Below, piece by piece: positions 1 through 9,724 of a DNA stretch of 64,000 nucleotides. A program made the position numbers and the translations under genes. This DNA is from Oopsacas minuta. Lineage: Eukaryota; Porifera; Hexactinellida; Lyssacinosida; Leucopsacidae. The first letter of the stretch is position 1. The number at the start of each line of letters is the position of its first letter. The stretch covers positions 62,001-126,000 of the forward strand of contig JAKMXF010000330.1 in assembly GCA_024704765.1 (NCBI GenBank), read 5' to 3'. The notes under the pieces are model-generated. The model saw only the letters and a list, made by a program, of their open reading frames with translations. It was not told where the DNA came from and made no database searches.

Positions 1-639
1 ATATATTTTGTATATGTACAATTGCACATACAGATATATATATATATATACATAGTATTCAAACTTGCTTATGCCACATGGCCATGGGGTGTTGTGCAAT
101 TGTTGTGCATGCTTGGTGCATTAAAATAATCAAAAACACTGGAGAATTCTGATTCCACCATGTTATAAATTTTCCAGATGTTAACTTCTAAGTTCTAAGC
201 CAAGTCTGTATACATAATGCCCAAAAAGTTGCCAAAAGGTCATTTAGAAAAGAATTCTCTTACTTTCAGAGGTAAATTTCTTGATCTAATAGGAAAATTG
301 ACATGAGAGCTGTTGCTAATAGGCAAACACCACTATAGCTAAAATTATGAAATGCTTAAATTCAGAAGTTGCAGACGTATGAGGATAATTAAAGATCAAT
401 GGCATGGTATAGAATGCTTTATGCTATAGTACAAATGCGCACAGTGGCGTCGGAAGCTCACCAAAAATGGAGCCGCCATGGCCGCCCAAGTAGCTGCAGT
501 TTCGACACCTATGACATGTACATAAATGTAATATTCCCCTTGATTGAATATACGTACTGATACTTCCAAATATTAAAAGAATAAAAATACGTAATAAAAT
601 ACTATAAATACATAAAACAACTAACTGTGCATTATTCCA
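1..639. other. Intergenic, no gene seen
   Basis: AT-rich sequence with a short TA microsatellite near 34-50. I see no coding frame, RNA gene or inverted-repeat element. It lies downstream of the TRIM-NHL gene and probably holds its 3' UTR and polyadenylation signals (AATAAA-like words near 580-600). Confidence 0.5.
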
Positions 640-2595
640 TTAAACAAAGCTAGTTGTGGTTTTAATGAAACACTTCATAAGCTGTTTGTTACCGTTATTA
701 CCGATTATAAGAGAACCGTTCAAGTCTGCTGCAATTCCGGTAGGTTCTGAGAACTTGGTGATGTCATTTCCCAGAGAGTGTTGTGTGTATGAATTCTCTG
801 GGAGATAATACACAACTAGAGAGTTCCCTATCTCATCGGCTATTATAACATTATTTTCTCCATCTAGCGTGAAAAATGCTGGGTCTTTAAGAAGCAAGGG
901 CTGAGATCTATCCACCAGATGACGTAATAACGTACCTGTTAAGTCAAAAAGGTGCAGGAACGGACTCTTGCTATCTAACACAATTAATGTATCAGAATTT
1001 ACCAAAACATCCTTCGGACCATGGATATCATCGTGAGAAAAATAAGATTTTAGTTCCAAATCAAGACCATATACTTTAATTCTGCTATTGCCAAGATCAG
1101 CTACAAATATTTTCTCTTTAGATTCACTTATCGCAATTCCTTTCGGGCACCAGAATTCCTGTGCACCTGAACCATTGCTACCTATCTTTTTAACTAATTT
1201 ACCAGATAAATTGTAGGATAGCAGAGTGTGTGCCATCCAGTCTGTAACATACACAAAGTTACCGGACACAGATACACCCATGGGACACTTTAGATCAGCC
1301 TTATCTCCAACCTTCTTAACGTAACTCTCATTAGAGAATATGTGGATACACGAGTTGTTACCGTCTGCTACAAACATGCTTCCTTCCTTATCGAGGAAGA
1401 TACCATTAATCCAGAGCAGGGGTTCAGGAACCGGGATAGTAGGACCCAGTACGAGCTCTCCAGTCTCGTACTTTGAGCCCAAATGCAGACTAGCAAAACT
1501 CTCAATCAATTCTCTACCTGACGTCATAGACTTGTTGATTTTAAATGATACATCACCAAAGTTTGGTACTTTAAAAGTCGCGAGGTCACATGCCATCTTC
1601 TCCAGCTTAACTTGTAAAGTATCGTATGAGCTGTAGAGATGTTTCCCTGAACAGAAATGATAAGCTAGCTCTGTGTAGTTATATACACGTTGATGTATGT
1701 CTGTAAGATTCTGTACACTACTGATACAAGCATTTAGTTCTTCGAGATTAGCTTCAAATTTATCTCCTATCTTAGAGAGTGTGTCATCACGTACTATCTC
1801 TATCTCAGTAAGTAGACTGTTGTAGAAGCTTCCTACCCTCTCAAGCACTTCATCTTTAGTACGCATTATTCTAGAAAATTCTTTTGTGAGAGAAGCGATC
1901 AGGTGATTAGATTGGGAACAAGTTTTCTGTCCTTTCTTGATAGATTTATTCAGCACTCCTTTTGATGTAGCTAGTATGTCTTGTGTTGTATACATGAGAT
2001 GATCCATGCAATCCTTAGAAGCGCATTTATCACAGAGATAGTCTCCATTCACTACACTGTATTTCTCAATTAGATTGCCATTATGTCTATTACAACTACC
2101 GAATTTATTCTGTAGCTCTTTCAACAGATCTTCTATTGTTATCTTGTTAAGTTCCTCACGTGTCAGCAACTGATGCTTCTTAGACACAGATCGTCCATAC
2201 TTCTTATGGTACTTAGCATCCTCTTTACAGAATACCAGATGACAGTCTAGGCAGAGGGAGTGACCTGATCCTACCTGATGGTTCACACAGGTACAGCAAA
2301 CTAATTTGTTAGAACTAGCCTTTTCCTTAACAGTCAGTACAAATGCTAGATCCTCTGCTAGCAGGTTGTAAGGTGTACGGTCCTGGAATAGAGTACAGTG
2401 TCTACAGGTTGGTACAGGACAACGTACCAGCTGCTTAGATTCTGAATCTGCACATTTATATATACAATCTTCACAGACACAGTGAAAGCAATCCAGTAAG
2501 ATAAGACCCAATTTAGATTGTGTATTGCATTTGGAACATTCTCCTTGTGTCTGTAAGAAACCGCTGAGAGAGACTGAAGGAATAGGATTCATCAT
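640..2595 (-). CDS. TRIM-NHL family protein (RING, B-box, coiled coil, NHL repeats)
   Basis: Likely E3 ubiquitin ligase or RNA-binding regulator of the TRIM2/TRIM3/TRIM71 group. Counting from the ATG at 2595, a RING finger starts near residue 20 (C-x2-C, then C-x-H-x2-C-x2-C and a closing C-P-x3-C with one extra residue). B-box-like Cys/His clusters follow around residues 100-145 and 170-200, then a helical coiled-coil stretch near 220-310. About 270 C-terminal residues carry repeated G-x-F/V-V-A-D-x2-N-x-R/C-I motifs typical of an NHL beta-propeller. The frame is open up to 2655, but its first codon there is GTG after an in-frame stop. Either translation starts at the double Met (2595/2592), or a small 5' exon splices in at about 2660. 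The closest paralogue cannot be named without a search. Confidence 0.85.
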   Translation of the reverse strand: MMNPIPSVSLSGFLQTQGECSKCNTQSKLGLILLDCFHCVCEDCIYKCADSESKQLVRCPVPTCRHCTLFQDRTPYNLLAEDLAFVLTVKEKASSNKLVCCTCVNHQVGSGHSLCLDCHLVFCKEDAKYHKKYGRSVSKKHQLLTREELNKITIEDLLKELQNKFGSCNRHNGNLIEKYSVVNGDYLCDKCASKDCMDHLMYTTQDILATSKGVLNKSIKKGQKTCSQSNHLIASLTKEFSRIMRTKDEVLERVGSFYNSLLTEIEIVRDDTLSKIGDKFEANLEELNACISSVQNLTDIHQRVYNYTELAYHFCSGKHLYSSYDTLQVKLEKMACDLATFKVPNFGDVSFKINKSMTSGRELIESFASLHLGSKYETGELVLGPTIPVPEPLLWINGIFLDKEGSMFVADGNNSCIHIFSNESYVKKVGDKADLKCPMGVSVSGNFVYVTDWMAHTLLSYNLSGKLVKKIGSNGSGAQEFWCPKGIAISESKEKIFVADLGNSRIKVYGLDLELKSYFSHDDIHGPKDVLVNSDTLIVLDSKSPFLHLFDLTGTLLRHLVDRSQPLLLKDPAFFTLDGENNVIIADEIGNSLVVYYLPENSYTQHSLGNDITKFSEPTGIAADLNGSLIIGNNGNKQLMKCFIKTTTSFV

Positions 2596-2655
2596 TTCTA
2601 CGAAACTTATTAATTTGTTCAAATATTTATCAGACAGATCTTCAGAAACCTTCAC

Positions 2656-3109
2656 TCGTAGCTAATACTATTACAATCGATGTAATGTTAGACTCATGAC
2701 CCATATCTTATATAATAATTATTCTTAGTCAGTAACGAATACATATGTATGTGCAACGTCCATAAGTCCGTCCGACAGATGTTAGAAATCTAGCAGACCG
2801 ATAACACGAAGACTAGTACATATAAAATTATATACATCAGGGTGTAGACTTGCACCTGGTGTAGTGAAATTTCACACCTCTCTGGTGATCAGCTGTAGAG
2901 ATGGCTCAATTCAATTGGTCGATTACCAATTACTGATTTCTGAATATAAACAATTTGTTTACTACCTTGCTGAATACTAATTTAGAGTATATGTAGGTAA
3001 TGTTTGATATACATACACACCTAAAGAGATATAATTAATAATCAGATAATACTGACATATGCAGTAGCTAACCATTACCGACATTAAGTGATTGGGTGAC
3101 ATAAAATAC
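2656..3109. other. Intergenic, 5' of the TRIM-NHL gene
   Basis: AT-rich spacer between two minus-strand genes. It should hold the TRIM-NHL promoter and the IFT46 3' end. I see no conserved motif or further gene. Confidence 0.4.
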
Positions 3110-4291
3110 TCAAATAGCCATATTCCTATCCTCAGTAATATCTGCTGACGTAATAATACTCTCACTACGCTTACGAATACCTCCCTGTAGAGAGGCTGAA
3201 TCCTTAAAGTGCTGAGAAGCTTTGAACTCAAGAAATAGACTAAATAGTATATGCAATGCATGTATACGGTTCTGTTGTACTGGAATATCTAACAGAGCGC
3301 AGACAATATCAACATACTGCTCGAGATCACAATCAAGCTCCGAAGAAGGTAGTTTTATATTTCTTACAATTTGCTCAAATTCCCGTGGCCATGTCTGCAT
3401 TAGAGACTCCATATCAGGCATAGGTTTATTCATATGTACTACTTGCGCTGGTTTGTTACGATGCAACTCAGATATAGAATCTATCCATGAGTCAATACCC
3501 TTAGGATTATTCTGTACATCAGATAGAGTTTTAACACTGAGTGTACGAGGAGCTGGTTGCTTTGAAATAGCTCGTAGTTGTAAGTCTAGCACGTTAGGGT
3601 CTGACTGATTAGCAGCTGGTTCATCTAATACAGATATACCTAGGGTATCCTGTCTCCCATCAGGACGAGGGACCTTAGCAAAAGCATCTATGTCCCCTAC
3701 AGAGGGGATGTAATCAGGAACGAAGGGTTTGACCTTATGCTCCAGGTCTATAATCTGAGGCGTGTAACGTGATATGTAGATGAATAGATCTTTTATATCC
3801 TGAGATACCTGTAGATGAGCGTAATCAGCTGGGTCGTAAGCACCTTCAATAGGACGGTCATCCTCCTCATCGTCTTCACTAGACTCAGTCTCTTCGTCGT
3901 CACTCAACTCTCCCTGCTCCCCTCTGGTCTCTTGAGCAAGAGGGAGGATCCTCTCCTTGAGGGGACGAGAAGGTCTGTGCGCCTCCAACAAGCCACCCTC
4001 TATCGTCTCCGAATCAGAGGTAGGAGATTCTTTCAATACGTCAGGTTGTGTTATAGGGAAGATAGGCTTTTTGTTAGCAGCCATATCAGGACTGGAATAT
4101 TCACTAGCTACCTCTTCTGAATCACTGAGGTCTATCGTTTCGTCGTAATGCTGATTTGACACAAAATTTGAGACTAGTTGCTTGTCAGATGTCTGTCTTG
4201 ACATCCCATGCGGGCTAGCTAATATAATAGGCACATGCATGATAGGGATACAGTCATATACGCATCTCCAGATATAGGCTATGGTATCCAT
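3110..4291 (-). CDS. IFT46: Intraflagellar transport protein 46 (IFT46)
   Basis: Subunit of the IFT-B complex, which carries cargo along the axoneme. From about residue 150 the protein follows animal IFT46 closely: a Y-D-P-A-D-Y start, then R-Y-T-P-Q, the near-invariant V-G-D-I-D-A-F-x-K-V-P-R-P-D-G block, D-x-W-I-x-S-I-S-E-L-H-R and the C-D-L-E-Q-Y-V-D region. The N-terminal third is acidic and low in complexity, as in the family. An ATG at 4291 has a good context (A at -3, G at +4). It adds about 29 hydrophobic residues not typical of the family, so the ATG at 4204 is an alternative start. Single exon. Its presence means the organism makes cilia or flagella. Confidence 0.93.
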   Translation of the reverse strand: MDTIAYIWRCVYDCIPIMHVPIILASPHGMSRQTSDKQLVSNFVSNQHYDETIDLSDSEEVASEYSSPDMAANKKPIFPITQPDVLKESPTSDSETIEGGLLEAHRPSRPLKERILPLAQETRGEQGELSDDEETESSEDDEEDDRPIEGAYDPADYAHLQVSQDIKDLFIYISRYTPQIIDLEHKVKPFVPDYIPSVGDIDAFAKVPRPDGRQDTLGISVLDEPAANQSDPNVLDLQLRAISKQPAPRTLSVKTLSDVQNNPKGIDSWIDSISELHRNKPAQVVHMNKPMPDMESLMQTWPREFEQIVRNIKLPSSELDCDLEQYVDIVCALLDIPVQQNRIHALHILFSLFLEFKASQHFKDSASLQGGIRKRSESIITSADITEDRNMAI

Positions 4292-4507
4292 ATTCTACAG
4301 TCGAAATCGTTTTTCTCCATTGATTACACTGCCCAAGCGACAATAAAAGATAGACAAAACCAAAAGTTCCAGTGACAATAAATACTGTGATTTCGACTGA
4401 ATTTAATTTGACAACTGCTATAAATCATACAGAAACTACACAGTTAATATATTCATTTACAAACTCACAGCATTTGAATACTCCTAGTATACATCTGATG
4501 AATGTAT

Positions 4508-5020
4508 TTAAGATTCTATTTCCATAGCTGCTTCTTTATCAACCTCTTGAGTCTCTCTTAGCTTTCTTTCCATCCCCTCTATAGCCTTTAGTCTATTCTC
4601 CTTATAACTAGGTCCTCTCAACAGGTGTATACCCCTCTCTATCTCTTTCAAATCAGACTTCCTCTGTAGCTGAATACCTCTCCTAAGTCTATGCTTAATA
4701 AAAATATTAGTTCTCTTAAGTCTAATCTCTTCTACGCGTTTCATTGCTGTTAGAGTTTTCATCCACAATTCTCTGCTATAACGAACAGGTACATTTCTTC
4801 TCTTCTCAAACTCAAACACAGAATCTAGAGTCAGCTCCTTACCTGCTGCTTTCCTGAATGCTTTAGTCCAACGAACTTTACGCGGGTTACGCGACTTCTT
4901 GAAAGCTTTGTGACACTTGGGACGACAGAAGCGGAACATCTTACAGTCGTTCCTAACGAAGGTTGTACCATGACCCGGGTATACCGTTGAGGAACAGAAG
5001 TAGCACTTTTCTAACCGCAT
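4508..5020 (-). CDS. RSL24D1: Ribosome biogenesis protein RSL24D1 (Rlp24 homologue)
   Basis: Nucleolar relative of ribosomal protein eL24. It holds the eL24 site on pre-60S particles until it is exchanged in the cytoplasm. The 170-residue protein opens with the L24e zinc ribbon (C6, C9, C32, C36), followed by a basic stretch with [13 protein letters not shown]. The second half is the long charged helix that separates Rlp24 from eL24. Length matches the family (about 163 aa in human). The stop of EXOSC2 lies only 71 bp upstream of this start, so the two share a very short spacer. Confidence 0.95.
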   Translation of the reverse strand: MRLEKCYFCSSTVYPGHGTTFVRNDCKMFRFCRPKCHKAFKKSRNPRKVRWTKAFRKAAGKELTLDSVFEFEKRRNVPVRYSRELWMKTLTAMKRVEEIRLKRTNIFIKHRLRRGIQLQRKSDLKEIERGIHLLRGPSYKENRLKAIEGMERKLRETQEVDKEAAMEIES

Positions 5021-5091
5021 AACTTGAGGACGTCACTAATAAATATCTAATTTGACCTCATAATGAATAAAATAATTAACAGAGAAGAAAT

Positions 5092-5949
5092 CTAACTAAT
5101 AGCATCTAAATTAATAGCTCGCAACACTATCTCCTGCTGTACATCAGGCTTTAACAGCTCAATTAACTCACTGTACTTGAGAGATTCCTCGTAGCAGCAA
5201 GATATACTAGTCTCATAGAGCAGTACTTTATAGCTGACTAGTGCTTGGATACAGTTTACCAGTCTAGCTATAGTAGAACGGATCTCTGGGGTTACATCTG
5301 GTTCCTTATCCTCCTTGTCAGCTGTCTGATCAGCTGACGTATCTAAGGACCGAGGACTTATCCATATCCATCCGTTCTTACCGATGAGAATACTTACACT
5401 GGAGGAGAGGTTATGGAAGTGACTCTTACAGGGCTTAATGAGATATGGCGGTACCTTAACAAGAGTACCATACAACAGCTTACCATACTTGAGAGAGCGT
5501 GTGTGTAGAGATAGAGATCCGTCTTCATATACCTGCTGTACTTCTGCACTGATTAGCTCTCCTTCACAGAAGTACTCTCTCATCAGTAATTCATCCTCTT
5601 CTGATCGTCTACGATGAACTCCTCCTGGTAAATTGATTGAAGCTAGATGTAGTATAGAGTCTAGTTTTGCATTAGTGTCAACTTTCCATCTTTTCTGTCC
5701 TACTTCTACCACTCTACCCACGACAACATCCCCAACCTCTCCCTGGTAACGCCCTTTCAGACCCCGTACACACACCAACTTATTAACCTTCTCTACCCAC
5801 CCACTGACAGAAGCTCTCAGGTGACATCTGTCATCACTGTAGCTGCCATGTCCCCGCATGTAATCAGGTTCCTGAGTGATAACTTCTCCAGGAGTTACGA
5901 ATACTGTTTTCTTTCCTTTGTGGAGATGTTGTGCAGTTATTTCAGCCAT
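5092..5949 (-). CDS. EXOSC2: Exosome complex component RRP4 (EXOSC2)
   Basis: S1/KH cap subunit of the RNA exosome, which feeds RNA to the 3'-5' exonuclease core. Visible are the N-terminal V-T-P-G-E-V-I motif and the R-G-H-G-S-Y segment, an S1 domain (G-D-V-V-V-G-R-V-V-E-V-x2-K-R-W-K-V-D) and a C-terminal KH-like region with I-G-K-N-G-W-I-W-I. The frame is open to 6045, but family proteins begin close to the ATG at 5949. That gives 285 residues against about 293 in human, so I chose that start. Single exon. Confidence 0.93.
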   Translation of the reverse strand: MAEITAQHLHKGKKTVFVTPGEVITQEPDYMRGHGSYSDDRCHLRASVSGWVEKVNKLVCVRGLKGRYQGEVGDVVVGRVVEVGQKRWKVDTNAKLDSILHLASINLPGGVHRRRSEEDELLMREYFCEGELISAEVQQVYEDGSLSLHTRSLKYGKLLYGTLVKVPPYLIKPCKSHFHNLSSSVSILIGKNGWIWISPRSLDTSADQTADKEDKEPDVTPEIRSTIARLVNCIQALVSYKVLLYETSISCCYEESLKYSELIELLKPDVQQEIVLRAINLDAIS

Positions 5950-6282
5950 TCTAGATGTATTATTAGTTAAGTAGATTATATCAGAAAACATAATCCAGGA
6001 AATTCTGGGCCTGCTCTTTCTAAAAGTGACTTTCCTGGATGGCACTTTTGGACGGTAACATAATGATCCTATACTACCCCAATTTGAGTCTTAAGGTCGG
6101 CACATTGTGACCTCCATTGCTGCTGAACTGGGACTGTTAGGTGCTCGCCAAGCAGCTAGATATACGTATGCCAATTTTAGAAAATATTAATACGTATAAG
6201 TGGACTGGTATTGACAGGATGTAAGACACAACAGTGTGATATAAAATCAATTATAATAATGTGATACTAAACTCGTCATAGG
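5950..6282. other. Short intergenic spacer
   Basis: About 330 bp between EXOSC2 and the zinc-finger gene. The first 96 bp (5950-6045) extend the EXOSC2 frame but do not look conserved. Nothing else recognised. Confidence 0.4.
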
Positions 6283-7104
6283 TCAATGAGTGCTCTGCTC
6301 AGATTCAAGAGAGGGGTGACTATCTGCACTTCTGAGAGGACACAGATTTTCATGTTCTTTCATTTCTTGAATGAAAAAACATTGGAGACCACACGCATTA
6401 CACTTGAGCAGATCTTTATGTGTAACAGCATGAGTAGCCAGGAGTGAGGGATGAGAAAACGTTAGTGAACAAACTGTACAAGTATTGGTATCCGTAGCAT
6501 GTGGATTATGATTACAGTACATATGTTGGAATAATACATCGAGGATATAAAAGTGTTTTTGACACAGTGAACAGTAATGTCTCCTTCTCATAGTTTTAAC
6601 CTTTCTAGTAATATGTCTAGTCTGTGTACTCCTGACATTACGACTGTTAGATTCGTTAAACTTATTTCGCTGTTTGTATTGAGGGAAACAATCTAATCGA
6701 TGATGGCTAAGATCCCTATACATTTCAAACCCAGTATTACAATAAGTACACAAATATGGTTGAGCAGCGTGTTCACTAATCATATGTCTTTTAAAGCTGC
6801 TTCTACCTACTGAGACTAGACATACAGGACATTTGTTCTGATGAATTGGAGAATCTTGTTGGTCAACTTCAACTTGAACCTCTACTGGAGGATGTTCTTC
6901 AATGTGAGATTGTTTAGATTGTGAATAATTTATCTTATTATACTTCGTTCTATGAACACAAGAGAAGTGTTTGGTTAGTGAGGTAGCTATAGTGTACTCT
7001 ACATCACACTCCACACATACATAGTGTCTTTCATTGGAAGATATTCTTGCTCTGTGAGTACGAATTCGTTTTTTGTAGTAGCTCGGGAAATATCCACAAG
7101 ACAT
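6283..7104 (-). CDS. C2H2 zinc-finger protein, six fingers
   Basis: A 273-residue protein of unknown target. Six zinc-finger units can be read. Finger 1 lies near residues 30-52 (C-x2-C-x12-H-x4-H). Fingers 2 and 3 are adjacent near 92-140, and finger 3 ends in Cys rather than His. Fingers 4 to 6 lie near 178-258, and finger 6 also ends H-x4-C. Linkers are long and do not match the TGEKP type, so this is not a KRAB/Krueppel-like tandem array. Likely nuclear and nucleic-acid binding. No orthologue is recognised. The ATG at 7104 is the first in the frame. Single exon. Confidence 0.8.
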   Translation of the reverse strand: MSCGYFPSYYKKRIRTHRARISSNERHYVCVECDVEYTIATSLTKHFSCVHRTKYNKINYSQSKQSHIEEHPPVEVQVEVDQQDSPIHQNKCPVCLVSVGRSSFKRHMISEHAAQPYLCTYCNTGFEMYRDLSHHRLDCFPQYKQRNKFNESNSRNVRSTQTRHITRKVKTMRRRHYCSLCQKHFYILDVLFQHMYCNHNPHATDTNTCTVCSLTFSHPSLLATHAVTHKDLLKCNACGLQCFFIQEMKEHENLCPLRSADSHPSLESEQSTH

Positions 7105-7598
7105 TGTGATACTTCACAAATCTAAAAATAAATTTAAGTCATATAATATAATATAGAGATTTGAAAGGAAGCTGTAAATTAAATACAAATATTACTCAAA
7201 GAAGCAAAATGTAGTGGAGAATGTGTTCTAATGTGTAGCTACATAGCTAGGTAAAAATGACGGTAACATTTAATTTAGAAAAACGTATGACTTATTTCGA
7301 TCATATATTGCAGTATCAGACGGACGGACGGACGGACGGAGTATGGCCAGAACAAAGTAGAAAAAAGATAAGGTACAGCAGTAAAGGCAATTGAAACGTT
7401 CGTTGAAATTTCTTGTCAAATTAAAGAGTTGATAGATTTACTATAAACTTTGTCTAGTAACAGTGGACGCCTGTATAGTAGGGCCCGAAAGATAGGGCAG
7501 TTCTACTGTTAGTACGTAGATCAATCTATATCCATATCATATCAATCTAAATACGATCGAAGGCTCAGCGATATACACGCATATTTGAATTTCTGTTT
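7105..7598. other. Intergenic with a short GGAC/GACG microsatellite
   Basis: AT-rich spacer. About five tandem units of a four-base GACG repeat lie at 7319-7339. A fragment near 7457-7514 begins TAACAGTGG and ends in a stretch ending TTCTACTGTTA, resembling the ends of the TA-flanked elements found elsewhere in the window. No gene. Confidence 0.4.
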
Positions 7599-8762
7599 CT
7601 AATAGCTTTTCTCTATCTCAACAAGTTCCGTAATCAATTCTTCATCCATATACTCTAACTCTTGTATAGTATCAATCTCCATCCTATTACTATTATCCAG
7701 ATTAAATGCTGGAGTAAGATCTCCTAAAGTGTTGTTATCTTGTAGAGTTTTATTAGAGTTATCGAGTTGTTCAGTGCTAATCTCTTCATCACTGGTACAA
7801 TGAGCTAGTAACTCACTCATTGTACTGATAATATCCGCATCAGACTTATTATTAGTAACTCCAGATTGAAATGTTCTATTAATCAGCTGTAGAAGAGTCT
7901 GTGATTCACTAAGTTTCTCTTTCAAAGCAGTAAGCTCTGTCTGACACTCATTACAATCATAAGTATTGTGTATACCCAAGTGCCTATCGTAAAGAGATCT
8001 ATCATTTGTTCTCTCTGCCTCACTTACTCGTAGCTGAGTTAAGTTCAATTCCTGTATCCATCCTATTTTCTTTAGTATATTCTGTTTAGCATGACACACG
8101 CCCTTATCAGTAAGATATCCGAGAGAGAACTCCAATTGTGCATATAGCCAATCATCTTTATATTCCCCTTCTAAATGAGGGTATACAGCTCTCCATTCCT
8201 CTCTACATACCAGCTGAGTTAAGAAGATTACATTGAATTCACACTTATCACTTTCATCTACTTTATACAGGCTATTATTAGTCTCACTACACTCAAATAT
8301 TACAGTAGCATTTTTGTAATCTGTACCACACTTATCTCCAAAACTGTATCTCATTCCTCTCACATAATCTGATTGATTCTGGAATATCCATCCACTCCAT
8401 ACACCTAATAATCCATGGTACGAGTTCCATCGATTAGTTACCTCTCTCTGACTGATATTGTAGAATGGACATAGTTCATAATTATAGTCCCCGCTCTTTA
8501 AATTGAAACAATGACCTCTCAGCTGGAGCAAGTGAGAGGGTCCCATAGCGGGGAGGGGCTCAACCAATGATTGTATTTTTAATGTACGAGATGATGAGCC
8601 TATTCCATACTGACTAATATCTACAATACGGATAGGAGTACCCTCTTGTATCTTTTCTTTAATAATATCATCCTTATCATCATTGATACTCTGTAGGACA
8701 GCTTTCATGTCGAAACAGCATGAGAGGTAAAGTATTGACAAAAACAAGATAAGTCTCAACAT
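7599..8762 (-). CDS. GNPTG: N-acetylglucosamine-1-phosphotransferase subunit gamma (GNPTG)
   Basis: Regulatory subunit of the Golgi enzyme that starts the mannose-6-phosphate tag on lysosomal hydrolases. The ATG at 8762 gives a clear signal peptide (M-L-R-L-I-L-F-L-S-I-L-Y-L-S-C-C). A mannose-6-phosphate receptor homology domain follows at about 65-190: L-R-G-x-C-F, then Y-E-L-C-P-F-x-N-I-S-Q, then R-W-N-S-Y-x-G-L-L-G-V-W, with conserved cysteines including a late L-V-C. Then comes the family's helical region. The protein is 387 aa against about 305 in human; the excess is an acidic, N-glycosylation-rich tail with a C-x2-C pair near 280. The open frame continues above the ATG but starts with TTG. 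Confidence 0.88.
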   Translation of the reverse strand: MLRLILFLSILYLSCCFDMKAVLQSINDDKDDIIKEKIQEGTPIRIVDISQYGIGSSSRTLKIQSLVEPLPAMGPSHLLQLRGHCFNLKSGDYNYELCPFYNISQREVTNRWNSYHGLLGVWSGWIFQNQSDYVRGMRYSFGDKCGTDYKNATVIFECSETNNSLYKVDESDKCEFNVIFLTQLVCREEWRAVYPHLEGEYKDDWLYAQLEFSLGYLTDKGVCHAKQNILKKIGWIQELNLTQLRVSEAERTNDRSLYDRHLGIHNTYDCNECQTELTALKEKLSESQTLLQLINRTFQSGVTNNKSDADIISTMSELLAHCTSDEEISTEQLDNSNKTLQDNNTLGDLTPAFNLDNSNRMEIDTIQELEYMDEELITELVEIEKSY

Positions 8763-9293
8763 TCTACAAATAGTCAATAGAAAATTAGTCAATTAGTGAT
8801 TTGTTCCGATCAGTGGTAAGCTGTATAATTAACAGGAGCATTAGTCTCAGTCAATCGAGGCGTGAGTCGGAGGAGAGTTGCCGTGGGAATGCGAAATGAT
8901 TTCCTTACGATGGGTTTCCCACGTAAAAGCATTGGAGTATACTCTAAGCGATGTAGTTCGGTAAGCAATGAACCCTCAATTATTTCACACGAAAAATTGT
9001 ACATGAAATTTCCATGTGAAACCAATCAGGGACAAATGCACTATTTGCCCCTCTCCCAGGCCTCCATCACCCTGGACCGCAACTGACGGTTGCACCAGTA
9101 CAGTGAGCAAGCATCAGGTATTAGTACAGAGTGGGTTACGACGGATATACTCCTATCACTACCGTGCAATAAAAATATGTAATTTTGCTATAGAATTATC
9201 GTAAACAAACTGATCGTCTGAGCTATACAAGGACTAACAGCTTGAACTCAATCCTCGTTTAATAATATATTTTAGAATGCATACAATATAATA
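8763..9293. other. Intergenic upstream of GNPTG
   Basis: About 530 bp with short open frames on both strands that overlap one another and resemble no family I know. Probably the GNPTG promoter region. Nothing supported as a gene. Confidence 0.35.
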
Positions 9294-9724
9294 AATTACT
9301 AGCCTTTGGCTCGTCGCTTCGCGATGAACTCGGCGCATTGCGCCTCGAGGTATTCAACGGACAAACAAACAGACAAACAGCAATTGAGATTTAATCATAT
9401 AGTTGTTTACAATATTCAGACTCAGCATCCTCGATTACCCCAGGATAGTCGTTGAAAGTATGATTCTTCCTCAATTTGAAATTTGTTTACTTTATATTCA
9501 TAAAAAAAAACAACAATAATTTACATATGATTAATCCAAAAGTATGAAAATCAGATTCAGCATGTGCGATATATTTGTGAAGTTTTATTGAATTCTATTT
9601 ACTTCCTTGATAAACACGATAAATACATAGTTAAGAGACAATTTCAAAATGGCATACAGTAAATCATTTCCTTGACAACGGACAAACAAACAGACAAACA
9701 ACAATTGTGAGTTAATAATATAGA
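9294..9724 (+). repeat. Dispersed repeat, long copy (paired with 41684-42043)
   Basis: A block of about 430 bp recurs in the same order at 41684-42043. It begins with a GC-rich head containing AGCCTTTGGCTCGTCGCTT and the odd palindrome GGCGCATTGCGCC. An ACAAACA-rich motif followed by a tail ending TTTAATMATATAG comes next, then about 250 bp of AT-rich body, then the same ACAAACA-rich tail again. This copy has about 80 bp of body that the other lacks. It looks like a short retroposon or non-autonomous element; no coding frame. Confidence 0.8.

Noticed and set aside
3110-6045. IFT46-RSL24D1-EXOSC2 as an operon
   Set aside because: Spacing is tight (71 bp between the last two), but no splice-leader acceptor or shared function supports polycistronic transcription.
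7319-7339. Array of short repeats (GACG units) as a CRISPR-like array
   Set aside because: A simple four-base microsatellite without spacers, in a eukaryotic genome.
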